DNA of 64,000 bases. It comes from Tetramitus jugosus (taxonomy: Eukaryota > Heterolobosea > Eutetramitea > Acrasida > Vahlkampfiidae). Location of the stretch: assembly GCA_937625935.1 (NCBI GenBank), contig OW569346.1, positions 558,001 to 622,000 on the forward strand. Reading direction: 5' to 3'. Shown in pieces: positions 10,248-19,589 of the stretch. The translations under genes and the position numbers were made by a program. The stretch's first letter is position 1. Each line of letters opens with the position of its first letter. Below the pieces are notes generated by a model. The model saw nothing but the letters and a program-made list of their open reading frames with translations, searched no databases and was not told where the DNA came from.

Positions 10248-12995
10248 TTAATGGTATTTATTGAACATAATGAAAGCAAATATCACCACAAACAACGAGG
10301 CAAGTGCGACATAGAATCGTGGTCCAAACAAGGGAGGTACCTTTGGGAATACATCAGGGTTGGTTTGTATCTCCACTCGATCTGGGAAGAAGCGTTGTCC
10401 ACTAATGGACATGGAAACCAAGCGTCTCGATGGAATGAGACCGCTGCCTCCTGGGAATTTGTCACTCAACTCGTGTAATCTAGTGACAATCGTAGCAGGT
10501 CCAATCTCGTCAGCATATCCGAGTGCACCACAGCCACGGAACGGTGGAAAGCCGAATCCGAGCACCATTGCCGTATCCAGCTGATCAGCACTCGTTACAA
10601 TTCCTTGATCCAAACAATCAGCTGCGCTATTCACAACAGTCAACACACAACAGTCCACTAAATCTTTGCCCTGCGATTCAGTGACTCGCTTTGTTTTTGA
10701 GTTGAATAAGCGAACTGCCAATGGGTTCACACCCACTTTGTTCCGCTTCTTGTCATACAAATAAAAGCCACTGCCGCTCTTCTTCCCGAGAGCCTTCTGT
10801 TGAACAAGTTGTTGCAATGCTGAGCATGGTTCGTGATTCATCTGCAGCTTGCGCAACACACCAGGGAAAAGCAAGAGGCACACATCGAGACCAGATTCAT
10901 CCATCACTTGGAAAGGACCCATTTGAAATCCATACTCTTCCAACAGTGCATCAATCATTTCAAAGCTCCATCCTTTCAACATTAAACTGATTGCTTGCGA
11001 GCAATAGAGTGCAAACAACCGTGAAAGAAGGAATCCAGGACCATCCGATACAACAATGGGAAGTTTTCCTAAGTTAAGTACAAACTGATGCACACGTGCA
11101 AATGATTCATCCGATGTGTTGTCCGTTTTAACAATCTCAACAGTCGAAACTCTGTGCACGGGAGCAAAGAACTGCAGTCCTAATACGTTTTGCTTTTGAT
11201 TGGATGCTGAGCTGATGGAGTCCACAGTGATAGAGCATGAATTTGTGGTAAAAATAGTGTTGGACTGCTTCGATTCGATTACCTTCAAGAATTGCTTGAT
11301 CGTATCACTTCCAGCCAGTGCTGCATCAATGATAATGTCACATTCAGCTAGCTGGTCCGATTCTGTTTCTTCATTGCTGCCTGACAAGGGTGTTATCTTG
11401 GCCATAAAACGATTCTTTTCGTGCTCTGTGATTCTTCCTCTGCTCACAAGAGTGTTGAATATAGAGACAATCCTAGCCATGGCATTTGTAGCTGAGCGAT
11501 TGTCTCGACCTTGGATGAGAACAGTGTAGTTGTGATAGGCACAGAGCTGGGCAATTTGGCATCCCATTGTACCAGTACCAATCACACCAACCTTCTTAAT
11601 CGGTTGCGAGACTTCTTGACCACCACCAAGTACTGGCTTCTTCAGACTTTCCATACTCTGAAACAGATGAATGAAATACTTCGCTTCTCTCGTGCAAACA
11701 ATCTGTCCAAATCGTTTGGCTTCAATTCGGGCTGCCTCACGCAGAGTAGGAGCCTCATATGCTCTCATGACAGCATCCAATGCCACATAGGGAGCAGGAT
11801 AGTGTTTCTTTGCCAACTTTGCAATCGTTTTTCTTGATTGGTTCTCGATTAGTCGTCTTCCGTACTGATTCCGCTCCATAATCAACTCCTTAAACGGAAT
11901 GGATCTTCGCCAATACTTGTCCACAAGTGCATTGTTCTTTCTTGTTTGTTGTGATGTGTTGTTGATTTGAGCTTTCACCAGATCAATTGCATACTGTACT
12001 ACCTTGTTCAGAAACAACTTTGGAATCGGTAACGACTCAACCACAGTATTATTATTTTGGTCATCGGCACCATTCTCCACTTCCAATGGCTGAGCAGCAT
12101 CTCGATCACTTCCCTCCTCGGAACTGTTCCCTCTCCTCGTTGTCTCCTCCTCCTCTACTGCATTCTCTTCATCATTCTCTCTCACTACTAATTCTACCAA
12201 ATGATCCACCAGACCCATCTTCTTTGCCTTTTGTGCACTGACACTCATACCTGTCAGTATCATTTGCAGTGCAGATGACAGACCAATGATTCGTGGTAAT
12301 CGTATCGTTCCACCCGTACCTGGTATAATGCCTAGCTTAATCTCCGGTAGTCCCATATTCGTTGATCGATCAGTGGAAGCCACACGATGAGAACAACTCA
12401 GTGCCAACTCTAGTCCACCACCGAGACAATTTCCATGAATGGCTGCAATGGTAGGAATAGGAATGGCTTCGAATCGAAACAGCAATTCATGTGCATCCAT
12501 GCTCAATCGTTGCGCTTCCAATGGATCCCTTATCGATTGAATCATGTTGACATCGGCACCTACAATGAAACCTTTGCGCAACGAACAAAACACAATGGCA
12601 TGAAATCCGTTCCATTCATGATCCTTGTGCACTGTTTTTGTTGTTGTTGTAGTTGTAGTTGTAGTCGTTGGTTGTTGCAGTTGACTTGAGACATCAACGA
12701 CGCGAAACAATGATTCGACTTGTTGCATGAGATCTCTGTCCAATGTGTTGACTGATTTGTTGTGCTTGTGAAACATGAGTATTCCAATGTGTATTTTGGC
12801 ATCATCATCATTGGAAGCATCAAGTGATGATGAGGTTGAGGTTGAGGTTGTGGTTGTGGTACTTCTGTTGTCGCCAGAGTAGGAACATTTGAGCAAGGAC
12901 AAGTCCCTCTCTGAATGAACCAATTGAATGTGATCATTCATCAACAATTGTTTTGCTTGTTGTTGGAGTACTTGTGGGGTGGTCATGTTCATCAT
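10248..12995 (-). CDS. Bifunctional enoyl-CoA hydratase / 3-hydroxyacyl-CoA dehydrogenase with C-terminal anchor
   Basis: This fatty-acid beta-oxidation enzyme catalyses steps 2 and 3, hydration of enoyl-CoA and NAD-linked oxidation. It is a single exon of 915 aa. Residues about 70-270 form a crotonase domain with the oxyanion-hole segment FIVGADVNMI, the first catalytic Glu in GGGLELAL (about 193) and the second in GLPEIKLGI. An acidic Asn/Glu/Ser insert follows at about 275-330. The dehydrogenase begins with the Rossmann motif VGVIGTGTMG (about 467), has the catalytic His in APVHRVSTVE, then two C-terminal helical domains. Residues about 888-911 form one hydrophobic helix followed by NKYH. 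There is no N-terminal presequence. Known bifunctional proteins are about 720-780 aa without such a tail. Mitochondrial, peroxisomal or ER surface location is open. Confidence 0.9.
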   Translation of the reverse strand: MMNMTTPQVLQQQAKQLLMNDHIQLVHSERDLSLLKCSYSGDNRSTTTTTSTSTSSSLDASNDDDAKIHIGILMFHKHNKSVNTLDRDLMQQVESLFRVVDVSSQLQQPTTTTTTTTTTKTVHKDHEWNGFHAIVFCSLRKGFIVGADVNMIQSIRDPLEAQRLSMDAHELLFRFEAIPIPTIAAIHGNCLGGGLELALSCSHRVASTDRSTNMGLPEIKLGIIPGTGGTIRLPRIIGLSSALQMILTGMSVSAQKAKKMGLVDHLVELVVRENDEENAVEEEETTRRGNSSEEGSDRDAAQPLEVENGADDQNNNTVVESLPIPKLFLNKVVQYAIDLVKAQINNTSQQTRKNNALVDKYWRRSIPFKELIMERNQYGRRLIENQSRKTIAKLAKKHYPAPYVALDAVMRAYEAPTLREAARIEAKRFGQIVCTREAKYFIHLFQSMESLKKPVLGGGQEVSQPIKKVGVIGTGTMGCQIAQLCAYHNYTVLIQGRDNRSATNAMARIVSIFNTLVSRGRITEHEKNRFMAKITPLSGSNEETESDQLAECDIIIDAALAGSDTIKQFLKVIESKQSNTIFTTNSCSITVDSISSASNQKQNVLGLQFFAPVHRVSTVEIVKTDNTSDESFARVHQFVLNLGKLPIVVSDGPGFLLSRLFALYCSQAISLMLKGWSFEMIDALLEEYGFQMGPFQVMDESGLDVCLLLFPGVLRKLQMNHEPCSALQQLVQQKALGKKSGSGFYLYDKKRNKVGVNPLAVRLFNSKTKRVTESQGKDLVDCCVLTVVNSAADCLDQGIVTSADQLDTAMVLGFGFPPFRGCGALGYADEIGPATIVTRLHELSDKFPGGSGLIPSRRLVSMSISGQRFFPDRVEIQTNPDVFPKVPPLFGPRFYVALASLFVVIFAFIMFNKYH

Positions 12996-13214
12996 CCTTT
13001 TGTTGCGGACCGATCAACAAGGCTCTCTTGTATTGCTGTTCTAAAGTTCGATTTGTTTTTTGATGGGACAGAAGCTCAAAAGGTGTTTCATGTTATTTTT
13101 GGAAAGTGTGCCCAGTCAGATCTGGATAGAACCATCGAGAGCTGATTGTTGACCACGTGGATAAGGATGTGACGCTCAAAGATAAGGGATCTCATGAGCA
13201 AACCGTTACATAAT

Positions 13215-15425
13215 TTACATAATTTTATTGGATGGTGTTGATGCGTCGGTGGACTTGAGAACATGAATCAAATGGTCAGATTTGGTTCTGTACGAAGATA
13301 TGAAGGTATCCAGGGTGCATTGATTGTCAATGTTCATGCCTGTCTGAACCTGATTGATGATAGCTTGTTTACAGTACCAAGATGAGAGATACTCTCGAGT
13401 CAACACTTGATTTTCATGGTGATCTACCACTTCCAGGGATACTACATTGGGAATGGCATAAATCTCGTCCAACACATCATAGTGTGCATCGAACAATCGG
13501 ATGTGCATTTTACAGTTGGCCACTTTCATCGATGTCAAGACGTCATATGCATCAATGGTGTCCTCAAATTTATAATCGAAAAATACATGGACAGAATCTG
13601 GTAATAGTGCCAAGAATAATTGCAAGTGCGTCACTCTAAACTCCTTGAAGTAGACATTCCTGACGAGGCACTTATTCTTGGTCATTATTTGCACAGTTTT
13701 TACTAGTGATTGGGACGAGCTGTCATCCAATTGATATAAAGTAATGGTATCAAGTGGAAACATGCACATGAATTGGGCAGCTGCTTCGATCGGCGAGTTC
13801 CACTTGTCTTCATTTGACATATCTGGTTTGATTCTCATCTCTCTCAGGGCACCATTACGAAAACGATTCTCATACTTACCGTTCAATTGAGTAACATCAA
13901 GCACCTGAGATGTCTGGGAATCGACCAAACTGATTGAAGTTGTCAATTTGTGAACGTTGTGCTCGTTGCACAAACGACACAAATCCATTAAAAACTTCTT
14001 CTGCAGTAACTTGTTTTCTAAGATTGAATGATAAATCACGTGCTTCACTGTCAGACGTCTGTCATTTCTATGAGAGTGGAAAGTAGACACTGCTGTCGAT
14101 GGCCCATCAATAGATGTGTCAATTGGTCGATGGGACAACGAACGTGCCCTCTCCACACTCTGTAAGATAAGTGGTACCTGATCAATCATGTCATCCTTTA
14201 CATCAATCGATACGCTGGTATGACACATTGGCGGCCAATATTTATGTTGTGGTAGCTCTTGCAACCATACGTAGAGTGATACGTTTGATGGCAACAAGGC
14301 ATCAATCATACCACACTCTGAAAACCACTCCAACAATCGTTGACTCTTCAAAAAGAGATGAAGTTGCAATTGTTGTTTCACGGACGATAACATGCCTGAC
14401 AATTTGCGATCAAACAGAACTTCCTGTACTTCGGATGTTGAAGGCATTTGGAACCCTTCTTGAAACTCTGAAAAGATAATCTTCAGTCTCAAGTTAGGCA
14501 CCTGTGTCAAAATCATTAAACAAGTGTTCAATTCGAAAATATTGACTGGATACACGGTGAACTGAAATCGAATGGAGTTTGAAACGCTTCTTGAAACTTC
14601 ATTGTTCACACTTGACGTTGCCAAGTTGTTACTGCCTGTTGTTGAACCAGCCGTAAGGAGATGCGGAAGTGTTTCATTGAGGGCATGGACGGAACATGCT
14701 GCCAAGATGGAACGAACACCATGAATCTGAGAACAACTAAAATACATGATCATCTCTCTCGGTCTCTCAAAGTAATGACCTTCGTGATGATAGAGAATAT
14801 TGAGATCGAGAGTCGTGTACAACAACCACTCACTCGAAACGAACTCTTGTGACTGTTCATTGACTGCTGCATTCTCCTCTTGCTCTTCTTCCATCTTGCT
14901 AGAGCTTGTGGTTGTTGTACCCGAGTTAAACTTTCCATAGCATGACATATCTTGGAGCATGTATAGCTCTAGGACATGATAAGACAAGATGTGCAACACA
15001 ACATCTCTGTTCAATTGATCCCAAGTGAGTTCTACTTGCTGTTGCTGTTTTTGTTCTTGTCGAATTCGTTGAACAAATGGACTGTCATTGTTCGAACTTG
15101 TTGTTGTTGTTGTTGTAATCATTGTACTGGTTGACTCCTGGACAAGATGAATTTTTTTGCGTTCTCTTTCATCATCATTTCCTTCATAAGGTTCGGTGTT
15201 ATTGTCTTTTGTGATTTGTTGAGTAGTGTCGATGACATGTGAGCTCACAACGAGTGGTGCCTCAACTGGATCTGAAAGTGACAAACCAAAGTTCTTTGAT
15301 TCATCACTCTGCTGTTGTTGTTGTTGTTGTTGAATGGCAAATTGGTGGAAAGATCTCTTCTTTCTCGTGCTGTTGTTGTTGGTTGAGGAATAACCTCCAC
15401 TTCTGACATGTGATCCCAGTACCAT
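13215..15425 (-). CDS. Large F-box-like protein of unknown function
   Basis: Single exon, 736 aa. The first 130 residues are disordered with poly-Gln, poly-Thr and Ser/Asn runs. Residues 133-150 (LTWDQLNRDVVLHILSYH) resemble the core of an F-box, which would bind SKP1 in a ubiquitin ligase. The rest, from about 190, is a long alpha/beta region without a recognised domain; hydrophobic spacing such as LRLKIIFSEF and VSLEVVDHHENQV suggests irregular leucine-rich repeats. The F-box match is weak and short, so the ligase role is a guess. Confidence 0.55.
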   Translation of the reverse strand: MVLGSHVRSGGYSSTNNNSTRKKRSFHQFAIQQQQQQQQSDESKNFGLSLSDPVEAPLVVSSHVIDTTQQITKDNNTEPYEGNDDERERKKIHLVQESTSTMITTTTTTSSNNDSPFVQRIRQEQKQQQQVELTWDQLNRDVVLHILSYHVLELYMLQDMSCYGKFNSGTTTTSSSKMEEEQEENAAVNEQSQEFVSSEWLLYTTLDLNILYHHEGHYFERPREMIMYFSCSQIHGVRSILAACSVHALNETLPHLLTAGSTTGSNNLATSSVNNEVSRSVSNSIRFQFTVYPVNIFELNTCLMILTQVPNLRLKIIFSEFQEGFQMPSTSEVQEVLFDRKLSGMLSSVKQQLQLHLFLKSQRLLEWFSECGMIDALLPSNVSLYVWLQELPQHKYWPPMCHTSVSIDVKDDMIDQVPLILQSVERARSLSHRPIDTSIDGPSTAVSTFHSHRNDRRLTVKHVIYHSILENKLLQKKFLMDLCRLCNEHNVHKLTTSISLVDSQTSQVLDVTQLNGKYENRFRNGALREMRIKPDMSNEDKWNSPIEAAAQFMCMFPLDTITLYQLDDSSSQSLVKTVQIMTKNKCLVRNVYFKEFRVTHLQLFLALLPDSVHVFFDYKFEDTIDAYDVLTSMKVANCKMHIRLFDAHYDVLDEIYAIPNVVSLEVVDHHENQVLTREYLSSWYCKQAIINQVQTGMNIDNQCTLDTFISSYRTKSDHLIHVLKSTDASTPSNKIM

Positions 15426-15600
15426 TGTTGTTGTGGTAGTCGTAGTCGTGTTTGTGTGTTCAATTTTCTATTCCGTGTGTTGTTGAAGACTGTTGTTGGT
15501 TGATGTCAACCCACTTTTTTAGCCGAAATCTATTATTAGTGCCTGTCGGTTAACTCGAGAACTACGAAACGTCTGTTTATTGGAACACTGTTATGTACTG

Positions 15601-16914
15601 TTAACACTCGTTGAATAGAAGGTAGAACTCATCGAATGTGATTTTACCGTCATTATCATCATCGACTGTGGCGAGCAGACTTCGAACTTCATGATCAGAA
15701 AGAGCTGATGCTATTCCAAGCTTCTCGGTGATGTTTTTCACTTCCTGTAGCCCAATACTACCTGTATTATGTACATCGAACATTTGAAACACTTCGTACA
15801 TCTCCCGCTTCTTTTCTGGTGTTGAGTCACATGTTCTTTCCTTTTCGTCCTCATTACTAATCCCAAAATCTTGCGGTACGACATCTTCTTGAACTGGAGG
15901 CTGTGGTACTGCTTTCCTGAATAACCGTGATAGAAAACTTCCTTTTCGTTCTCTTGTCATTGGCTCTTTAGGTTGAGAAGTTGTGCCGGTCGAAGATCCA
16001 TTACTCCTGGATAGAATATCGGGTAAAATTGGAATTTGATGACCGGACTCAATTGATAGATTCTTATGTCGTATCAATGGAGGCAACAATGATCTTCTTG
16101 GACTGCCAACAGGTTGAGATGTGATTAGCTCATTCTCTTGCGGTGAGTCCTTTGCGCCATGGTTCAAGAAACGAATGAAATCGGGAAGGGTGATATAATT
16201 GGAATTGTCTTGACCCAGCTCTCTCACCATTTGCCTCAGAGAATACTCTGTAATATTGTATTCAAATCGTTTTAGTATAGTATACAAGTCGCCTAGAGCG
16301 ATCATTCCATCGCCGTCCGTATCAAAGATATCAAAAATCTGCTCCATAACACTTAAATCATCCCTTGATAGCACCATTCCTTGTATTTTTACCATATCCC
16401 TGGATATAGTGACAGATTGAGGACTTACTTGGCTGTTTTTCCTACTCCTTGTTGTAATTGGAGAAGGAATATCGTTGAGGCTTCCCGAAAAACTATTATT
16501 CAAAGAACGAGATGACGAAGATCCAGGAGAAGAGGAATAGTTGCCGTAGAGAGACCCTAAAATGGGAGATGAAGCGAGTGGAGAGGAAGAGAGTGATGAT
16601 GGCAAGAAATGGTCTTGTAAGCTATGAACAGGACTATGTCGGCGACTAGAGGAGACAGAAGTCGGTGATGAAGATGAGGGAAAACTGCCAAGTGAAACTG
16701 GAGAGGAGGATAGTGAGTGATAAGTGGTCGAACTGGTGTCCAAGGTGCAATCATCGCTGCTTGATTCAATATTGTTGCTTATGGTCTTATGGTCGTTGTT
16801 AAATGAAGAATTTGAGTCGTCTTTGTCATTGGCACCACTGCTACCAGAGAGTGACTGTTGATTTGAAGTGTACTGACTTCTTCGGTGTATGCTTATGGCT
16901 CGCCTACTCCTCAT
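15601..16914 (-). CDS. EF-hand calcium-binding protein with long disordered N-terminus
   Basis: The gene encodes 437 aa from the ATG at 16912-16914; codons further upstream have no ATG. Residues 1-180 are Ser-rich and disordered. Two EF-hand pairs follow. Hand 1 has the loop DTDGDGMIALGD (about 196-207), hand 2 the degenerate loop GQDNSNYITLPD, hand 3 DVHNTGSIGLQE (about 378) and hand 4 DDDNDGKITFDE (about 416). Hands 1 and 4 look fully able to bind calcium; hand 1 ends in Asp rather than Glu. A Ser/Pro-rich linker of about 130 residues separates the pairs, so this is not a standard calmodulin or centrin. A calcium sensor with regulated phosphorylation sites is plausible. Confidence 0.8.
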   Translation of the reverse strand: MRSRRAISIHRRSQYTSNQQSLSGSSGANDKDDSNSSFNNDHKTISNNIESSSDDCTLDTSSTTYHSLSSSPVSLGSFPSSSSPTSVSSSRRHSPVHSLQDHFLPSSLSSSPLASSPILGSLYGNYSSSPGSSSSRSLNNSFSGSLNDIPSPITTRSRKNSQVSPQSVTISRDMVKIQGMVLSRDDLSVMEQIFDIFDTDGDGMIALGDLYTILKRFEYNITEYSLRQMVRELGQDNSNYITLPDFIRFLNHGAKDSPQENELITSQPVGSPRRSLLPPLIRHKNLSIESGHQIPILPDILSRSNGSSTGTTSQPKEPMTRERKGSFLSRLFRKAVPQPPVQEDVVPQDFGISNEDEKERTCDSTPEKKREMYEVFQMFDVHNTGSIGLQEVKNITEKLGIASALSDHEVRSLLATVDDDNDGKITFDEFYLLFNEC

Positions 16915-17525
16915 ACTTACTTTTCTTTGTACCACTCTCACGAGCAATACGAGAACATCTCAATCAGGATGACTCGTTCATCTCAAAACACCGCCCTGAC
17001 TACAGGATCCCAATGTCGGCAGATCAAGAAAGTCCAAAGAGCTATCCAAGTCAGGGTTCGTTTCCAATTGATGATGATAGGACAGTCTCGCAAAAGAGCG
17101 CTAATGTCGGAAGTTGAAACACGTATGGACTTTTTCCTCCATGCTGCTGTATCGCAACGGTAAATTTGTACGAGTCAACACGCTGGGCTCAGCACTACCT
17201 CTCGCTTCAGATGTCACAAATAGCCCTTCATTGCGTCTCGACTTTGTTGGGCAAATGTTTGCTTGTTTTCCCGGAACAAAAGTCAGCGTGAGTACAATGA
17301 ACTGACTTATGTTAGAAGTCTACTTCAAAGAGTAAACATATCCTGATCATTATTCTGATTCAACCTCATACTTTTTATTGAATGATTGACCCTTACAATC
17401 TGCGCTGACTTGCTCAGAAATTCGCAATTACATGAGCTTGCTTCGGGGCCCACCCAGAGCAAAGATCTTTTGGAATAAAGGATAGCCAGTTGGTTGGAAA
17501 CTCATATACCATCACCTCTCGGATC
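16915..17525. other. 611-bp intergenic region with weak coding-like plus-strand frames
   Basis: This gap lies between two minus-strand genes. On the plus strand an ATG at 16969 opens 64 codons (MTRSSQNTALTTG..., basic) to 17163, and neighbouring frames carry short hydrophilic runs to 17305. None shows a domain, and no splice pattern joins them convincingly. It may be a decayed gene or just promoter DNA for the EF-hand gene. Confidence 0.3.
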
Positions 17526-19319
17526 TTAACTAAAAGGGAGGGTGGAACTGAGCAACCGTGCAAAGAATGGTTCACTTTGCTGTTTTGTTGTATCATCCAG
17601 CTGAGTAAGCAACTTGGTACCAATCAGAGCATACAGCAGACTCTTCACCTTTTCCTCACTGCTCACAACTTGTAAGCCATGCGAGATTACATAGTTGCGA
17701 AACAGTGTTTCAATCTCTGTAAACTTTGATTGTAGTTTCATTTGGTTGTGCTTGAGAATGGAATAGTACACCATTTTCTGGAATTGTGCTTCACTAGTCA
17801 TATTCAGACCCACGAGCTGTTCTTGGATCTGAGCTGAGAGAGCTTGTGAGTACTCTGGCACTGGTGTTACAATTGCATTCTCTGTCTCAAAGTTTCGAAT
17901 GCTCAGATTGAATTGTGCCTTCATGTGGAGGAACTCTCGATTCATGATGTCTAGTACTGTGTACATGTTGACCAGTATGTTCTTCAGTCGTGCCTGACTC
18001 ACTTTTAGACAGGACTGATACAGTGTTGAGTTGTTTTGTGCTGCACTGCTCACTTCTCGATCAAAGATGGATTTGTTGCAACTGATTTGGAGCACCTCCG
18101 AGTCAGACTCACAATCAATGGTCGAAGAAAACTTGAAACAATCGACAAAGGATGCAATATTGAACGGTATAGGCAATCGACAGAGTGGACAACTGCTATT
18201 GTTGTTAATCCAGTCATTGAGACAGCTAGCATGAAATACGTGACCACACTGTAGCACCACAAGATTACTGACACCCGAGCAGTATCGATCCAAGTCCATA
18301 TCCATACTCTCCTGACAAATGGTACAGTCAGATGAGTGTTCATCTTGTTGTTCAGTGAGCTTTTGTTTGACAGTGTCCATGTGCTTGGCAGAGGCCTTGA
18401 GTTGATACACGTGATGAATCGTTTCATCGTCTTCAATCAACTGTCCTTCTCTCTGTGTATTGATGCCTTGAGAGTTGGTTGATGAAGAAGATGAAGAAGA
18501 TGAGCCATTAGGCTTCATTATGTCCACAAACGTATCATCTTCAATCAGAGTGGCCTCGGACTGAGTGCTCGCTGTTCCATCGCGCCCCGTGTTGTTTATC
18601 GAATTTGCTCCAAGTATTCGCATGGGATCCCACCTCCGCAGGAAATCAAAATAACCATTAATGAGTGATCCGCCTCTGTGTTCAAATGGGTTATTGTTGA
18701 AATCAGGACGTTGTGCATAGCTTAGAGGAGAGGAGATGCGAGATGCGTAGGATCGATTGGGTCTTCTGCTGCTTCTCGTTCGTCTAGTACTAGTTGCACG
18801 ATTAGTATCACCATCATCAACATCATTATCATGATTGGTATCTACATAGTCCGTATCTTCTTCATCGTCCAACCAATTGTTGTTGGATGTTGTTGCAGCA
18901 TCAGTATCGTGTTCATCACGCCTCCTTCGACCCAGCACAGATGTTGTAGCAGACGAAAGCCTTCGCAGAGATGATTGCATTGTGCGTCTATTGGAATTTC
19001 GACGACTCGAGTAATCATCGGTTGATGATGATGTTGCTGCTGCCCCTGTTGTTGTTGACGACATTCTGGGTACTCTTCTCCTTAGATGATAGTGTGGTAG
19101 TGCTACATTTGATGATGAAGATGGTGCTGTTGTTGTTGTTGTTGTTTCATCTTGTGTCGTTGCTGTTGCAGGTTCTTCTGATGATTGTCGTCGATGAGAT
19201 GACGTTGCTCGATTTTGTCGTCGTGATGTTGCTCGTCTCAACGTGTCAATGTAGTCAGTGTCTTCTTCTTCTGCTTCAGAAGCAGCATTCCTTCTGGTTC
19301 TGGGTCGATTGTTTTTCAT
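17526..19319 (-). CDS. RING-H2 E3 ubiquitin ligase candidate
   Basis: Single exon, 597 aa. Residues 1-330 are disordered: Arg/Ser/Thr-rich with acidic DTDYVDT-type repeats and basic RRxxR patches, possibly nuclear. A RING-H2 finger at about 330-380 has C-x2-C (CTIC), then C-x-H-x2-H-x2-C (CGHVFHASC) and CPLC with proline before the last pair, the order C3H2C3. That predicts recruitment of an E2 enzyme. The following 200 residues are helical, with predicted coiled-coil stretches and no known domain. No membrane helix is present. Substrate unknown. Confidence 0.85.
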   Translation of the reverse strand: MKNNRPRTRRNAASEAEEEDTDYIDTLRRATSRRQNRATSSHRRQSSEEPATATTQDETTTTTTAPSSSSNVALPHYHLRRRVPRMSSTTTGAAATSSSTDDYSSRRNSNRRTMQSSLRRLSSATTSVLGRRRRDEHDTDAATTSNNNWLDDEEDTDYVDTNHDNDVDDGDTNRATSTRRTRSSRRPNRSYASRISSPLSYAQRPDFNNNPFEHRGGSLINGYFDFLRRWDPMRILGANSINNTGRDGTASTQSEATLIEDDTFVDIMKPNGSSSSSSSSTNSQGINTQREGQLIEDDETIHHVYQLKASAKHMDTVKQKLTEQQDEHSSDCTICQESMDMDLDRYCSGVSNLVVLQCGHVFHASCLNDWINNNSSCPLCRLPIPFNIASFVDCFKFSSTIDCESDSEVLQISCNKSIFDREVSSAAQNNSTLYQSCLKVSQARLKNILVNMYTVLDIMNREFLHMKAQFNLSIRNFETENAIVTPVPEYSQALSAQIQEQLVGLNMTSEAQFQKMVYYSILKHNQMKLQSKFTEIETLFRNYVISHGLQVVSSEEKVKSLLYALIGTKLLTQLDDTTKQQSEPFFARLLSSTLPFS

Positions 19320-19589
19320 CTGTTTTTTTTTGTTGTTGGTGGTGGTGATTGGTTTGATTCAACTTTTCGAGTTGTATCTGTCAATCGGAGGTCCTTTTGG
19401 GGGAATGTTTTTTTTTCTGCCGGAGTCTTCGCGATGAACATGAAGGAGATCATCTGATTGTTCAATTAATTTGAGGAATGTTCAAACAAGTGCAAAAAAA
19501 AGGGTTATTTTCATAAACACAACAACTCTCCTCTTGCTGGTTTTTTTGCATTGTTTCAAATCATCCATCATCTGTCTGATCTCGACATA

